DNA of 15,527 bases from the NCBI GenBank assembly GCA_016256075.1, contig SDVU01000307.1:1-15527 (forward strand). Direction: 5' to 3'. Both the position numbers and the translations under genes were made by a program. Positions 1 through 7,885 of the stretch are shown one piece after another; position 1 is the first letter of the stretch; the number at the start of each line of letters is the position of its first letter. The DNA is from Dictyocoela muelleri (Eukaryota; Microsporidia). The notes beneath the pieces were generated by a model. It saw only the letters and a program-made list of their open reading frames with translations, ran no database searches and was not told where the DNA came from.

Positions 1-404
1 CATTCTTTATATTTGACATTTTTTGTTTACTTCCATTTTTAGTATATAAAATTGGTGTTATATAATAGAACAGTACCATAATATCTTGATTTCCCAAAGA
101 GTTAAGATTAAAGCATAAAATTGTAAAAAGATAATTGATTTTTAAACGAATTAGGTGGCAATGTTATTGATATTATTTTTTTTACTTTGAATAAAAGATA
201 AATATGGAATTAAAAAAGATTTAAACGATTTAACATTGATATGTGTATTGACAAGCATGTTTTTAAACGCATATATTACTATAGAATTTAATTTTATAAA
301 TTTTTAGCATTCTTTATTTTAATATTTAGTTTTTTAATTAATTTTTTTATTTTTTATTTTTTTTACATTTTTTTTAATTTTTTAATTTTTTCTATATATA
401 TTAC
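1..404. other. AT-rich stretch without a gene
   Basis: No open frame of useful length and no recognisable family. Long runs of T (about 300-400) and scattered A/T words dominate. It may be the worn tail side of the first SINE copy plus ordinary intergenic sequence. Confidence 0.6.
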
Positions 405-840
405 ATGCTGCCAAAACATATCTACCAACCCGAAGAGCTGTATCAAACCTTGGTCTTTAGACTTTTAGTTACTAATCTTCTGTAATAAGGCACTTTCTAA
501 GCTACCAGAATCTCAACTATATACGCGATTTTCGTTTTATAAATGACTCAGCAAGATACGGGTAATTGTGGGTTTATAGATTTTATACTACTTATTTTAC
601 CGAGATGTGACGCCGCACATCCCCACACCTAGAAGAGTCCTTTCTGCTTATTTGTCATTTTAGACCAAGTCTTAATCAGCCAACCCACACTAAAACAGAT
701 TATATTAATACTCATTTCTATAGTTTTTGAACGATTATGTCATTCCCTCATTATTTATTAAAAAAGTGACAATAGCAGGATTTGAATCTCGATACTTAGA
801 TTTTGCATTCAATAGTGTTTTCTACTGAGCTATCAGGTCA
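405..840 (-). mobile_element. tRNA-derived SINE-like repeat, copy R1
   Basis: On the minus strand the copy begins with a tRNA-like head at about 840-765 and runs to a tail at about 405. The head contains an A-box-like ATAGCTCAGTAG word (complement of about 821-832) and a B-box-like word (GATTCAAATC, complement of about 779-788). The roughly 360-bp body carries blocks shared with the other copies: AATAATGAGGGAATGACAT after the head, GCTGATTAAGACTTGG, CTAGGTGTGGGGATG and a TCTCGGTAAAATAAGTAG-like block. The end GCAGCATGTAATATATA matches the end of the plus-strand copy near 3590-3610. This is one of three copies in tandem, all in the same orientation. The promoter boxes are mildly worn. That it is a SINE is inferred from a tRNA head joined to a conserved unrelated body in many scattered copies. 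Confidence 0.75.
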
Positions 841-861
841 AATTTTAGTTTTTATATATAC

Positions 862-1304
862 AATTACAGGTTAGCAACATCCGTTGTGTCCAACTCAAAG
901 AGTTGTCTACTACCATAAGTTTTAGAACTTTTTTCTTTCTTTTCATTGAAGACGTCACTCATAAGCTACCAAGAGAATAAGCTGTATACATGATTTTCGT
1001 TTAATCAATTCCTCATCGTGGTATAGGTAATTATTAGCGTTATTGTTTTTTTTCACAACTTCTTTTCACATATGGGTCACTGCAGTTATCCTCATACCTA
1101 AAGAGCTCTTATACCTCCATTTTAATTAAAGCCTAAGTCTTAATCAGCTTTACCACGCTGAAACATTCGTATATTACTGCTATATTTTATACTTAGTGAC
1201 AGCTAAATGTCAATTTCAATTATTTATTAGGGTGGCGTCGGTGATATTCGAACCTCGATACTTAAATTTTCATTCAAGAGTGTTAACCACTGGGATATCA
1301 GGCC
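862..1304 (-). mobile_element. tRNA-derived SINE-like repeat, copy R2
   Basis: Second member of the minus-strand tandem trio. The head lies at about 1304-1225 and includes the minus-strand words CCAGTGGTTAACACTCTTGA and GAGGTTCGAATATC, so the B box is nearly canonical while the A box reads ATATCCCAGTGG. The body repeats the GCTGATTAAGACTTAGG and TTTAGGTATGAGG blocks. The tail near 862-900 matches the 'gttagcaacatcc' tail words of the other copies. It is separated from R1 by about 20 bp of A/T and from R3 by about 25 bp. The divergence from R1 is substantial by eye, so the trio is old or was built from different source copies. Confidence 0.75.
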
Positions 1305-1330
1305 TCATTTTAATTTTTTCTTATATTTTT

Positions 1331-1831
1331 TAATACAAGGTAGGTAGTGCCTTTAGTTTAGTACGCAAAGTTAACAATACTCACTGAAGTTATTATTTAG
1401 CTAATACATGTATCTATAATTCCCTATATGGACTTTTCCAACTTTAGTATTTTGACCTTTACTTCTTGAAGTTCTGGTTACACGTCTAGCTACCAGAGTT
1501 TTATTCATATACAATTTTTATTTTATCAATTACTCAGCAGAAACAATAATTATAAGCATTTTTGTGAATTTATTAGTTTCATTATTTTTTTTTGCCAAGA
1601 TGTATCCTAAACTCATCCTAACACTAAATAGGCCCCCTTTTGCTTAACTATAAAAAAATTTAGTATGTTTTAATCAGCTATACCGCGGATTAACAACTGT
1701 AATTACTGCTATATTTCTGTAATATCGAACGATTTAATCATTCTCGATTATTCATTAAAATGACTTTAAATAATTAGAATATCGATACTTATTGTTAAAT
1801 TCAAGAGGTAGCCGCTAAAATATCTGATCCC
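1331..1831 (-). mobile_element. tRNA-derived SINE-like repeat, copy R3 (worn)
   Basis: Third and most degraded member of the tandem trio. Body words can still be followed: the complement of TTAATCAGCTATACCGCGG at about 1670, TGATTAAATCGTTCGATA at about 1735, and the TAATGAATAATCGAGAATGA block that follows the head. The head at 1760-1831 keeps TAAGTATCGATATTC and ATCAGATATTTTAGCGGC but has lost a clean B box. Its head lies only about 30 bp from the start codon of the Eaf7-like gene at 1865 and is transcribed away from that gene, so this SINE forms the upstream boundary of the gene's promoter space. Confidence 0.65.
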
Positions 1832-1861
1832 ACAATTATGAATAAATTATAATTTTAGAAG

Positions 1862-1864
1862 CCC
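1862..1864 (+). promoter_or_regulatory. CCC start-site motif of the Eaf7-like gene
   Basis: CCC sits directly against the ATG (GCCCATGAAT). A CCC or GGG motif just before the start codon is a known signal of microsporidian genes. The same arrangement at the large gene on the other strand supports both starts. Confidence 0.65.
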
Positions 1865-2116
1865 ATGAATAAGAAAGTTGATATGAATGATTGTCATATA
1901 AAAATCAGAATAATAAAAGCATTGGGTGATACAAAACCTATTGGTTTAAATAGAAATTTCAAGATGGTAAGTATTCAAAGAGCTCTTAAAAGGCCAAATA
2001 TAATAACTGCATCACATATCTGGAAATTTTTATATGATAATTTTAACATAGCGGATGATAAAATTTTAGATGGTTGTTTTGAAGAGTTTTGTGAAAAATA
2101 TTTTGAACAAAAATAG
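1865..2116 (+). CDS. Eaf7/MRGBP (CT20)-family NuA4 subunit, minimal
   Basis: The 83-residue protein matches the conserved core of the CT20 family (yeast Eaf7, animal MRG-binding protein), a subunit of the NuA4/TIP60 histone acetyltransferase that pairs with Eaf3/MRG15-type chromodomain proteins in the nucleus. The match rests on pattern. Residues about 14-40 read IKALGDTKPIGLNRNFKM, where the family has a run like '..KPVGVNRHFHMICI'. An 'IT..HIWKFLYDNFNI' helix at about 47-62 corresponds to the family's 'IW..L...Y.' segment, and a short acidic tail follows. Yeast and animal members are much longer (about 200-425 residues), so this copy keeps almost only the core, as expected for a reduced genome. 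The start at 1865 is favoured by the abutting CCC; a second in-frame ATG at 1883 is possible. The gene is hemmed in by SINEs on both sides. Identification is by eye only. Confidence 0.72.
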   Translation: MNKKVDMNDCHIKIRIIKALGDTKPIGLNRNFKMVSIQRALKRPNIITASHIWKFLYDNFNIADDKILDGCFEEFCEKYFEQK

Positions 2117-2170
2117 GTGTTAATATCGTGACAAGGTTCTAATAAAAATCCCAGGTTTATCTAAATAATA

Positions 2171-2288
2171 GTTAAAGATTTGTATAAATAAAAGTTAAAG
2201 ATTTGTCTAAATAAAAGTTAAAGATTTGTATAAATAAAAGTTAAAGATTTGTATAAAATAAAATTTAAAGATTTTTATAAAATAAAAC
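2171..2288 (+). repeat. 23-bp minisatellite after the Eaf7-like gene
   Basis: About five copies of a unit reading GTTAAAGATTTGTATAAATA plus three A's. Copies start at 2171, 2194, 2217 and 2240 (exact 23-bp period) and about 2264 (24 bp). The array lies some 55 bp after the stop codon, so it is likely in or just beyond the 3' untranslated region. Confidence 0.9.
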
Positions 2289-2344
2289 GGGGTTTAAATA
2301 AAAGTTATTACCTTTGTGTATGCTTTATACGCTTTTTAATTTAC

Positions 2345-2515
2345 AGGGGCCATTGAGCTTATGGTTAACACTCTTGAATTTACATCTGAGTATCGAGGTT
2401 TTTTTCCAACTGAGATGAGAAAAATGAATAATAGGAATGGCATTAAGCGGTCAATAACTATAGAACTGTGGTATTGATATAGTGTTTTTACTGTGTAGTA
2501 CAGCTGTCAAGGTGC
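2345..2515 (+). mobile_element. tRNA-derived SINE-like repeat, truncated copy F0
   Basis: The head at about 2347-2410 (GAGCTTATGGTTAACACTCT, GAGTATCGAGG) has the family's A-box region but a ruined B box. The body keeps GGAATGGCATTAAGCGGTCA and the A/T-rich 'ataactatag' block. It stops at about 170 bp, roughly 30 bp before the next SINE head, so it lacks most of the body and tail. Confidence 0.65.
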
Positions 2516-2550
2516 ATTTTTCCTAGATAAAAAAACAAATTCGGGTCAGA

Positions 2551-2604
2551 TAGCTTAGTGGTTATCATTCATGAATGTAAAATTTAAGTATCGAGGTTCG
2601 AATC
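2551..2604 (+). promoter_or_regulatory. Internal RNA polymerase III promoter (A and B boxes) of SINE F1
   Basis: A box TAGCTTAGTGG at 2551-2561 and B box GGTTCGAATC at 2595-2604 both fit the eukaryotic tRNA consensus. The first run of four or more T's downstream on the plus strand is not until about 2840, inside the inserted foldback, so a transcript from this copy would now end there. Confidence 0.6.
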
Positions 2605-2668
2605 TCGCTTCCATCACTCTTTAATAAATAATGAGGGAATAACATTAAGCAGGCAAAAACTATAAAAT

Positions 2669-2722
2669 ATAGTATTAATGCACAGCTGTACCAGTATAGT
2701 ATTAATACACAGCTGTACCAGT
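2669..2722 (+). repeat. 27-bp tandem duplication inside SINE F1
   Basis: Two units, 2669-2695 and 2696-2722, read ATAGTATTAATGCACAGCTG and so on; they differ at one visible base (g/a). Other SINE copies show a single unit, so this is private to F1. Confidence 0.85.
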
Positions 2723-2773
2723 ATAGTATAGCTATATAAGACTTGGTATAATATGACAATAAAGTAGAAGGTA

Positions 2774-3356
2774 TTGTGCAATATATTATATTCCTTGCGC
2801 ATTAAACCCCTATTGAATTAAATTGATTTTAAAATATAATTTTTTTTTTCGATATTAAATTTATTAATGGCCTGGTTGCATATTAAACCCCTTTAAATTA
2901 ATTGCAAATTTTTTATCAAATCGTTAATAAAAATAAAAAAATGCGATTGTCGTGCCATTCTTCACCTCTTTTTTATTAAAAATAAAATTGAAAACTAAAA
3001 TTGAAATAAGAAATTTTAATAAATAAAATTGAAATAATAAAATTGAAATAAATAAAATTGAAAAAATAGAAAATTTAAAAACTAATTGTTATTTATTTAA
3101 TTGTTATTTATTTCAATTTTATTTTTCAATTTTATTTTTTAATTTTTTTTAATAAAAAAAAGGGGTGAAGAATGGCACGAAATTGCATTTTTTTATTTTT
3201 ATTAACGATTTGATATAAAATTTGCAACTAATTTAAAGGGGTTTAATATGCAACCAGGCCATTAATAAATTTAATATCAAAAAAAATAATTTATATTTTA
3301 AAATCAATTTAATTCAATAGGGGTTTAATGCGCAAAGAATATATTATATTGCACAA
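2774..3356. mobile_element. Foldback element (583-bp near-perfect palindrome)
   Basis: The left arm starts TTGTGCAATATATTATATTC and the right arm ends in its near-exact complement (GAATATATTATATTGCACAA). The arms match over almost the whole length, including TAATGGCCTGGTTGCATATT, GTGCCATTCTTCACC and the 'cattaaacccctattgaatt' block, and meet in an A/T-rich centre near 3065 made of short AATAAAATTGAAAT-like repeats. It has no coding capacity. It splits a SINE whose two halves align cleanly on either side. No convincing target-site duplication is visible (left flank 'aaggta', right flank 'gatcct'), so the superfamily is unassigned. The strong arm similarity suggests recent insertion or recent arm homogenisation. 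Confidence 0.85.
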
Positions 3357-3610
3357 GATCCTAGGTGTGGGGTTGAGTGCGGCGACACATCTCGGAAAAA
3401 TAGTATAAAATAAAAATTAATTAAAGGCCACTAATCATCCGTATCTTGCGGAGTCATTGATAAAAAAAAATCGCGTATACAGCTGGGTTTCTGTGTAGCT
3501 TATGAAGTGAAGTATTATTGAAACGCCAGGAACCAAAGGTAAAAGGCCAAGGTTGGTGACAAATATCCGGCTTAGCAGCTATGGATGTTGTCAGCATGTA
3601 ATATAATATA
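3357..3610 (+). mobile_element. tRNA-derived SINE-like repeat copy F1, 3' part
   Basis: Continuation of the SINE begun at 2543. It starts with CCTAGGTGTGGGG and ACACATCTCGG, passes TATCTTGCGGAGTCATTGAT and the TCGCGTATACAGCTG block, and ends with GTCAGCATGTAATATAATAT. All these words recur in complement in R1 (405-840). Together the two halves make about 485 bp, the best full-length reference copy in the window. Confidence 0.78.
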
Positions 3611-3724
3611 TGTGATAACTTCTTCGGACAGATAGTGGGGAATAATTCGCAAATAGAGCTTTTATTTTTGTCACATAACTGTATTTCGGTTATTTAATCT
3701 TCAGACATGTGAATAATTAATTCA

Positions 3725-4285
3725 TTTAAAACCAAATTCAAAGAAATCTTAATAAGTTCACAGGTAGTAGAAGCTTTGACTCAAAATGCTGACCAAACAA
3801 CAGAGTTGAAAAAAAAACACTTTATTAGATGACATTATGTAAATAAAGAAATGTATAAATTTATAAAAGTAGAGACAATTGAGAATTGTTGAAAAAAAAT
3901 CTACTTTGTTTGACATGGGAAATGTTTATGATAATATCTTTAACGAAGCAACAATAGACTTTATGTAATAAAGATACTTAAGAAAAGATCATGATGTTAC
4001 TTTTGAAGAAGTAGTGGCCATAAATTAGAAAATATATTGGGACATAAACATTTCTAGAATTATGTGCATTCTTAAAGAGACAAAAAATTTTAAAAAAGGC
4101 TCAGTCTTTTTACAAGATCTTCATGATTTAATAAACAATGAAAATGGGGAATATCTAGAGAAAAGAAAAGAGAAGACTATTGATATTTACTTCAATAAAA
4201 AGAATTTAATTAGTTTAGTATTGTATTTTATATTGTTTAAAAGTTTTGAATTATGTTTGTTTTACGATCCTTTCGGTTTTTAAAT
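3725..4285 (+). pseudogene. Decayed coding remnant, family not recognised
   Basis: Amino-acid-like sequence with normal-looking composition can be followed in one frame from about 3895 into an intact 73-codon stretch at 4062-4283 (MCILKETKNFKKGS... DLHDLINNENGEY...). The upstream part contains segments such as FDMGNVYDNIFNEA and DHDVTFEEVVAIN. The whole is broken by several interruptions, and further possible pieces lie upstream in other frames. I recognise no domain. It faces the end of the 972-residue gene on the other strand. It could be a dead host gene or a piece of a mobile element, and the last 25 codons (hydrophobic, ending near 4283) may be chance. Confidence 0.4.
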
Positions 4286-4403
4286 CCAATAAGTTTTTAC
4301 GAGCCTTTTTGAAAAATCGGACGGTATAAATCATACCCAACTGTGAATATAATTTTTAAGAAAAAAATCATTCAAGATTACCAAAAATAGTAAATAATAT
4401 TTT

Positions 4404-7322
4404 TTATAAAATAAAATATTTAGAAATAAACACAACACATCCATTAGCAAAGAATACGACAACTGATTCCTTAGTAACGAAAATATTAATTACCTTTATC
4501 ATCGGATCATATTTAAAATCATCAACATTAGTTTGTGGATTAAAATCTAACATGAAACCATCTTCAGCCCTGATGCATTGCAAAATATTTTTTGAAAAAA
4601 TTTTTCTTTTTGTCATAAGATTTAAAAAAACAGATCCATCATAACCACCCGTGAAAATAATATTTTTATCTCTGTCGGCACAAGAAACAAATTTAGGCGC
4701 AAAATTTTTAGACTTAAATTTTTTATCATCAATATTAAACATCTTTGTAGCACCATCAAAGGTATCAGAAAGCAATAATAAATTTGAATTTTCTATCTTT
4801 TTAATATGAGTCACGCCACAACATGAATAAACAATTCGCGATGATCTAAAATTTTCATCGCAACAGGCTATTTTTCCGCTAATATCTAAAAAATATATAT
4901 CTAGCATCACACCAGTACCATCATATTTCAATTTAGGAACACAAGAAATTGAAATTATCGGAGAATCAACATTTATAGTTGTTGAAATTAGCTCTTTACC
5001 CAAATATTTACAAAGTCGCAAGCCATCCGTAGAAATTACAATATTTTCAAAAACATCAAAATCAAAAACAGATCCGGATTCATATTCAAAAACTTCTTGA
5101 TTTTCCAAATTTATATGTCTTAATTTCATATCACTGAATAAAATGACTAATTCGTTTTCATTGCCCTGAATCAATTTCATTTTCAATATACTTCCGTAAT
5201 CAAAAGTTATTTCCCCAACTATTTCCGTATCACGAATAATATTTAGGATTGAAGAATTTTTTAAAGTAATTTCATCCTTCTTTTCATTATTCCCGCTACA
5301 TTTATTCATTTTAAGGTTCTCAATATCTTTATCTAATGGCGGCTTTCTATTCTCATATTCTTTCTTATCATTAGAAGGTTCATTATTATAAAATTTATCT
5401 TTATTATTAGAAGGACCGTTATTATAAATTTTATCTTTATTACTATAAGCTTCATCTTTACAAGTAATTAAGCTTTCAGGATCATTATTTAATTTGTTAA
5501 AATCCAGATCTGTCTCTTCAGCACCGTGATCCGTTTCATTTTGTGAATTTATTATGTCTAAATTTTTATTTTTTTCAAAATTATAAACCTCATTTCCATT
5601 CATAGCAACATAAAATAGCCCCATCTCCTTTTTTGCGACAACGGCTGTTATTTCATGGTTTAAATTTTTAATTGTAACAAAATCTTCAACTCTTATTTTT
5701 TTTATGTTGTCGGGATTATATTTGTCTTTTTTTAAGGATAAGGCTAGTTGTTTCTTTGAGAAATGTTTTCTACTTTGATTGATTAGTTGTTGATTATTCA
5801 AATCATCCTCATTTGGAGAATTATCGGATTTAATTGTTTTTTTCCTTTTGAATTTTTCTCTTAAAACATGGTCACTGATATTATCTCCGCCAGTCATATT
5901 CTGGTTGTGATCATCAGTCAAATTTTTGTCATAATCGCAAATAAATTCATCATCATGATCATTACTTAATTTGGCAATATTCCCGAGTATATCTCCATTT
6001 TCTTTTACATTATCGTCAAATCCATTCGAAAACAAGTCAAATATGTCATCATTAAATAATACTTTTGGGTGTAATTCATTTTTCCTTTTGAAATTTTCAT
6101 TTATCACTTCGTCGCTTTCAAAATATTCTTTAAACTTCTTTATTTCTTCAGTACTCCTATTACTATCACGATAATTATTTTTCTCATTTTCTACACAATA
6201 ATTAAAAAACGAGCTAGGCCCCATATTTTTTAAATTGAACTTACCATTCTCAAGTTTTCCTATTATGTTATCTTTATCAATCCTATGTTTTCTTTTTGAT
6301 AGTCTATCCAAAATAATTTGTTTTGATGATATCCCATTTATTCTTGATTCTTCTGCTTCATTCGATAATGAAAATTTTAAGTCATAAAATTGATCAGGCT
6401 GTGTTGAGGTGTGGTGAGTAACTCCAGTGAGCAGGAAAAGGTTTTTAATTTTGAACTTTTTTTTAAAATTTTTCTTGTAAATCAGGTAATTTTGAGATAT
6501 ATCTTTTATTTGACAATATCGTTTAAAAAGGGCAAAAAAATTATGTATGTAGGTCTTACAGTGATATTTGTATGCAACTATACTTTTAAAACATCTTTCA
6601 CACCCTATTACTCGACAAAAATATATACCGGGCTGTGTTTTATCAAATATTTCGACCACACCTTTTGGAAAGAAATGTAAAAAAATATCTCCAAAAAATG
6701 TTTCTTTTGATAAAAAGGTTGAAAATGGAAGAGTATCAAAAATTCTATTTTCAGGTAAATTATTTCTTTTTTTAATACCTCTGTTATTCTTATTATCTTT
6801 TTTATAATCATCATTAAAATCATATTTTTTATAATCATCGTTAAAATCATCTTTTTTATAATCATCATTAAAATCATCTTTATAATACTCTTTTTTATAA
6901 TACTCTTCAATATCATCTTCAAATCCATTTTTATAGTCAGCTTTAAAATCATCTTTAACAGTTTCTTTATTAGAATTATTTTTTTTATTTTTTAAATTTT
7001 CTCTATTTGGATTATATTGATAAATATTTGAGATTTTTTCTGATTGAAGTTGTGTATCGGATAACAGCTTTTCACAGCCGGGATGATTTGTTCGATAATG
7101 TAATTCTAAATTTTGTGTTTCAAAACATCCATCGAATGGACATTTTTTGATTTGTGTTGGCGCGCAATAAAGTTTATGATTATAATAAGAAAAATGTCTT
7201 TTATAACCAAGAATTGTGTCATATTCAAGATTACATGTTAAGTAGGTGCATTTGTATTTAATTTTTTTGGCTAGATTATTCAACTCAGTGTCACAATTTT
7301 TCAGCGATTTTATTGGTTTCAT
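4404..7322 (-). CDS. C2H2 zinc-finger protein with beta-propeller-like C-terminus (972 aa)
   Basis: Large intact intronless gene. Three zinc fingers are visible: C25/C30/H43/H49 (C-x4-C-x12-H-x5-H), C61/C66/H75/H80, and a third at about 235-260 of the same C-x4-C-x12-H-x5-H form (FCRVIGC... YKYHCKTYIH). Residues about 105-190 are low complexity (acidic, Asn, Lys) with a 9-residue tandem repeat. A long charged linker covers about 340-670, with lysine/arginine clusters such as REKFKRKKTIK. From about 680 to the end the sequence turns hydrophobic and beta-rich with blade-like motifs (FTGGYDGSVFLNLMTKRKIF), consistent with a degenerate WD-type propeller. A nuclear nucleic-acid-binding scaffold is the natural reading. 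One speculative assignment is a TFIIIC tau60/tau91-type subunit (Tfc6/GTF3C2-like), which is also a WD protein; I cannot show this. The start is supported by a run of C's just before the ATG. Confidence 0.85.
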   Translation of the reverse strand: MKPIKSLKNCDTELNNLAKKIKYKCTYLTCNLEYDTILGYKRHFSYYNHKLYCAPTQIKKCPFDGCFETQNLELHYRTNHPGCEKLLSDTQLQSEKISNIYQYNPNRENLKNKKNNSNKETVKDDFKADYKNGFEDDIEEYYKKEYYKDDFNDDYKKDDFNDDYKKYDFNDDYKKDNKNNRGIKKRNNLPENRIFDTLPFSTFLSKETFFGDIFLHFFPKGVVEIFDKTQPGIYFCRVIGCERCFKSIVAYKYHCKTYIHNFFALFKRYCQIKDISQNYLIYKKNFKKKFKIKNLFLLTGVTHHTSTQPDQFYDLKFSLSNEAEESRINGISSKQIILDRLSKRKHRIDKDNIIGKLENGKFNLKNMGPSSFFNYCVENEKNNYRDSNRSTEEIKKFKEYFESDEVINENFKRKNELHPKVLFNDDIFDLFSNGFDDNVKENGDILGNIAKLSNDHDDEFICDYDKNLTDDHNQNMTGGDNISDHVLREKFKRKKTIKSDNSPNEDDLNNQQLINQSRKHFSKKQLALSLKKDKYNPDNIKKIRVEDFVTIKNLNHEITAVVAKKEMGLFYVAMNGNEVYNFEKNKNLDIINSQNETDHGAEETDLDFNKLNNDPESLITCKDEAYSNKDKIYNNGPSNNKDKFYNNEPSNDKKEYENRKPPLDKDIENLKMNKCSGNNEKKDEITLKNSSILNIIRDTEIVGEITFDYGSILKMKLIQGNENELVILFSDMKLRHINLENQEVFEYESGSVFDFDVFENIVISTDGLRLCKYLGKELISTTINVDSPIISISCVPKLKYDGTGVMLDIYFLDISGKIACCDENFRSSRIVYSCCGVTHIKKIENSNLLLLSDTFDGATKMFNIDDKKFKSKNFAPKFVSCADRDKNIIFTGGYDGSVFLNLMTKRKIFSKNILQCIRAEDGFMLDFNPQTNVDDFKYDPMIKVINIFVTKESVVVFFANGCVVFISKYFIL
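5361..5440 (-). repeat. 36-bp in-frame repeat in the linker of the zinc-finger gene
   Basis: Two to three diverged copies of a 36-bp unit (12 codons) encode runs like DK-YNN-PSN-K (DKIYNNGPSNNK, DKFYNNEPSNDK). They lie in the disordered linker and keep the frame, so copy-number change is tolerated. Confidence 0.7.
6798..6880 (-). repeat. 27-bp in-frame tandem repeat (DDFNDDYKK)
   Basis: Three copies at an exact 27-bp period (ATAATCATC words at 6804, 6831 and 6858) encode DDFNDDYKK / DDFNDDYKK / YDFNDDYKK between zinc fingers 2 and 3. A related EEYYKKEYYK stretch borders it. The acidic and lysine residues alternate, which suggests a flexible charged spacer. Confidence 0.9.
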
Positions 7323-7323
7323 T

Positions 7324-7328
7324 GGGGG
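7324..7328 (-). promoter_or_regulatory. CCC start-site motif of the zinc-finger gene
   Basis: On the minus strand the sequence reads TACCCCCAATGAAACC: five C's end one base before the ATG at 7322. This is the microsporidian-style CCC signal and supports this start. Confidence 0.65.
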
Positions 7329-7429
7329 TAGCGAGTAAATTATTCAACTGTATTAAAAAATTAAATATAGTTAATTTTAAGAGTGAATTAAAATCATTAT
7401 GAGAATATGATCATTTATTAATTGAAATC

Positions 7430-7660
7430 ATTGTTTATATTAAATTAGTGTTTATTTTAAAATCATTATTTCTATTAAATTGGTGTTTATATCAAAAACA
7501 ATTTTTATTTTAAAATTACTGTTTATATCAAAAACAATTTTTATTTTAAAATTACTGTTTATATCAAAATAATTTATTATTTAAAATTACTGTTTATATT
7601 AAAATAATTTATTATTTAAAATTACTGTTTATATTAAAAACAATTTTTATTTTAAAGCAT
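7430..7660. repeat. 35-36 bp minisatellite upstream of the zinc-finger gene
   Basis: Units read AAATTACTGTTTATATCAAA followed by an A/T-rich filler. ATTACTG words start at 7515, 7551, 7586 and 7621 (periods 36, 35, 35), with two more diverged units to the left. The array begins about 110 bp upstream of the gene's ATG, so it may overlap its upstream control region. Confidence 0.88.
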
Positions 7661-7664
7661 GAAG

Positions 7665-7885
7665 AGATTAAAATCAGGATTGGGTAGAACATGATGGCAA
7701 AATATAAAATCCTGGTTCGAAACCCTCTTTCGTTACTTTAATAAATATTTATGAAATGACATTCAGCGGTCAATATATATAGAAAAGATAGACTGTTGTT
7801 ATAGTGTGATATTGCTGATTAAGTTCTACTTAAATCCTTTTAGTAAAATAAAAAAGACTCTAAAGATGTGTGCTGCGACATGGTT
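7665..7885 (+). mobile_element. tRNA-derived SINE-like repeat, worn copy F2
   Basis: A B-box-like word CTGGTTCGAAACCCT lies at about 7712-7726, followed by TTTAATAAATATTTATGAAA and GACATTCAGCGGTCAATA, then GCTGATTAAGTTCTAC and GATGTGTGCTGCGACA, in the same order as in the full-length copy. The A-box half is strongly altered and the tail after about 7885 is missing. Confidence 0.65.

Larger units (their letters stand above)
2543..2773 (+). mobile_element. tRNA-derived SINE-like repeat copy F1, 5' part
   Basis: This is the 5' half of a full-length SINE that resumes at 3357. The head has A box TAGCTTAGTGG (2551-2561) and B box GGTTCGAATC (2595-2604), spaced about 33 bp between boxes as in tRNA genes, so an RNA polymerase III promoter is plausible. 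The sequence after the B box does not form a matching acceptor stem with the 5' end, which argues against a working tRNA. The anticodon-arm region can be folded with a GTA in the loop, hinting at a tRNA-Tyr ancestor; this is weak. The body includes AATAATGAGGGAATAACATT and a 27-bp internal duplication. The junction at 2773/3357 falls inside the conserved body ('agaagg' / 'tcctaggtgtgggg'), showing that the foldback element inserted into a complete SINE. Confidence 0.8.

Noticed and set aside
2565-2802. Two minus-strand open frames of 62-64 codons rich in Tyr, Ile and Leu
   Set aside because: They are the complement of the SINE F1 head, its 27-bp duplication and the foldback start; the repeated YSYTILVQLC-type text is the duplication, not a protein.
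5971-6952. Several open frames overlapping the 972-residue gene in other frames
   Set aside because: They lie within a long intact gene with recognisable zinc fingers and mirror its lysine/aspartate repeats; they are shadows.
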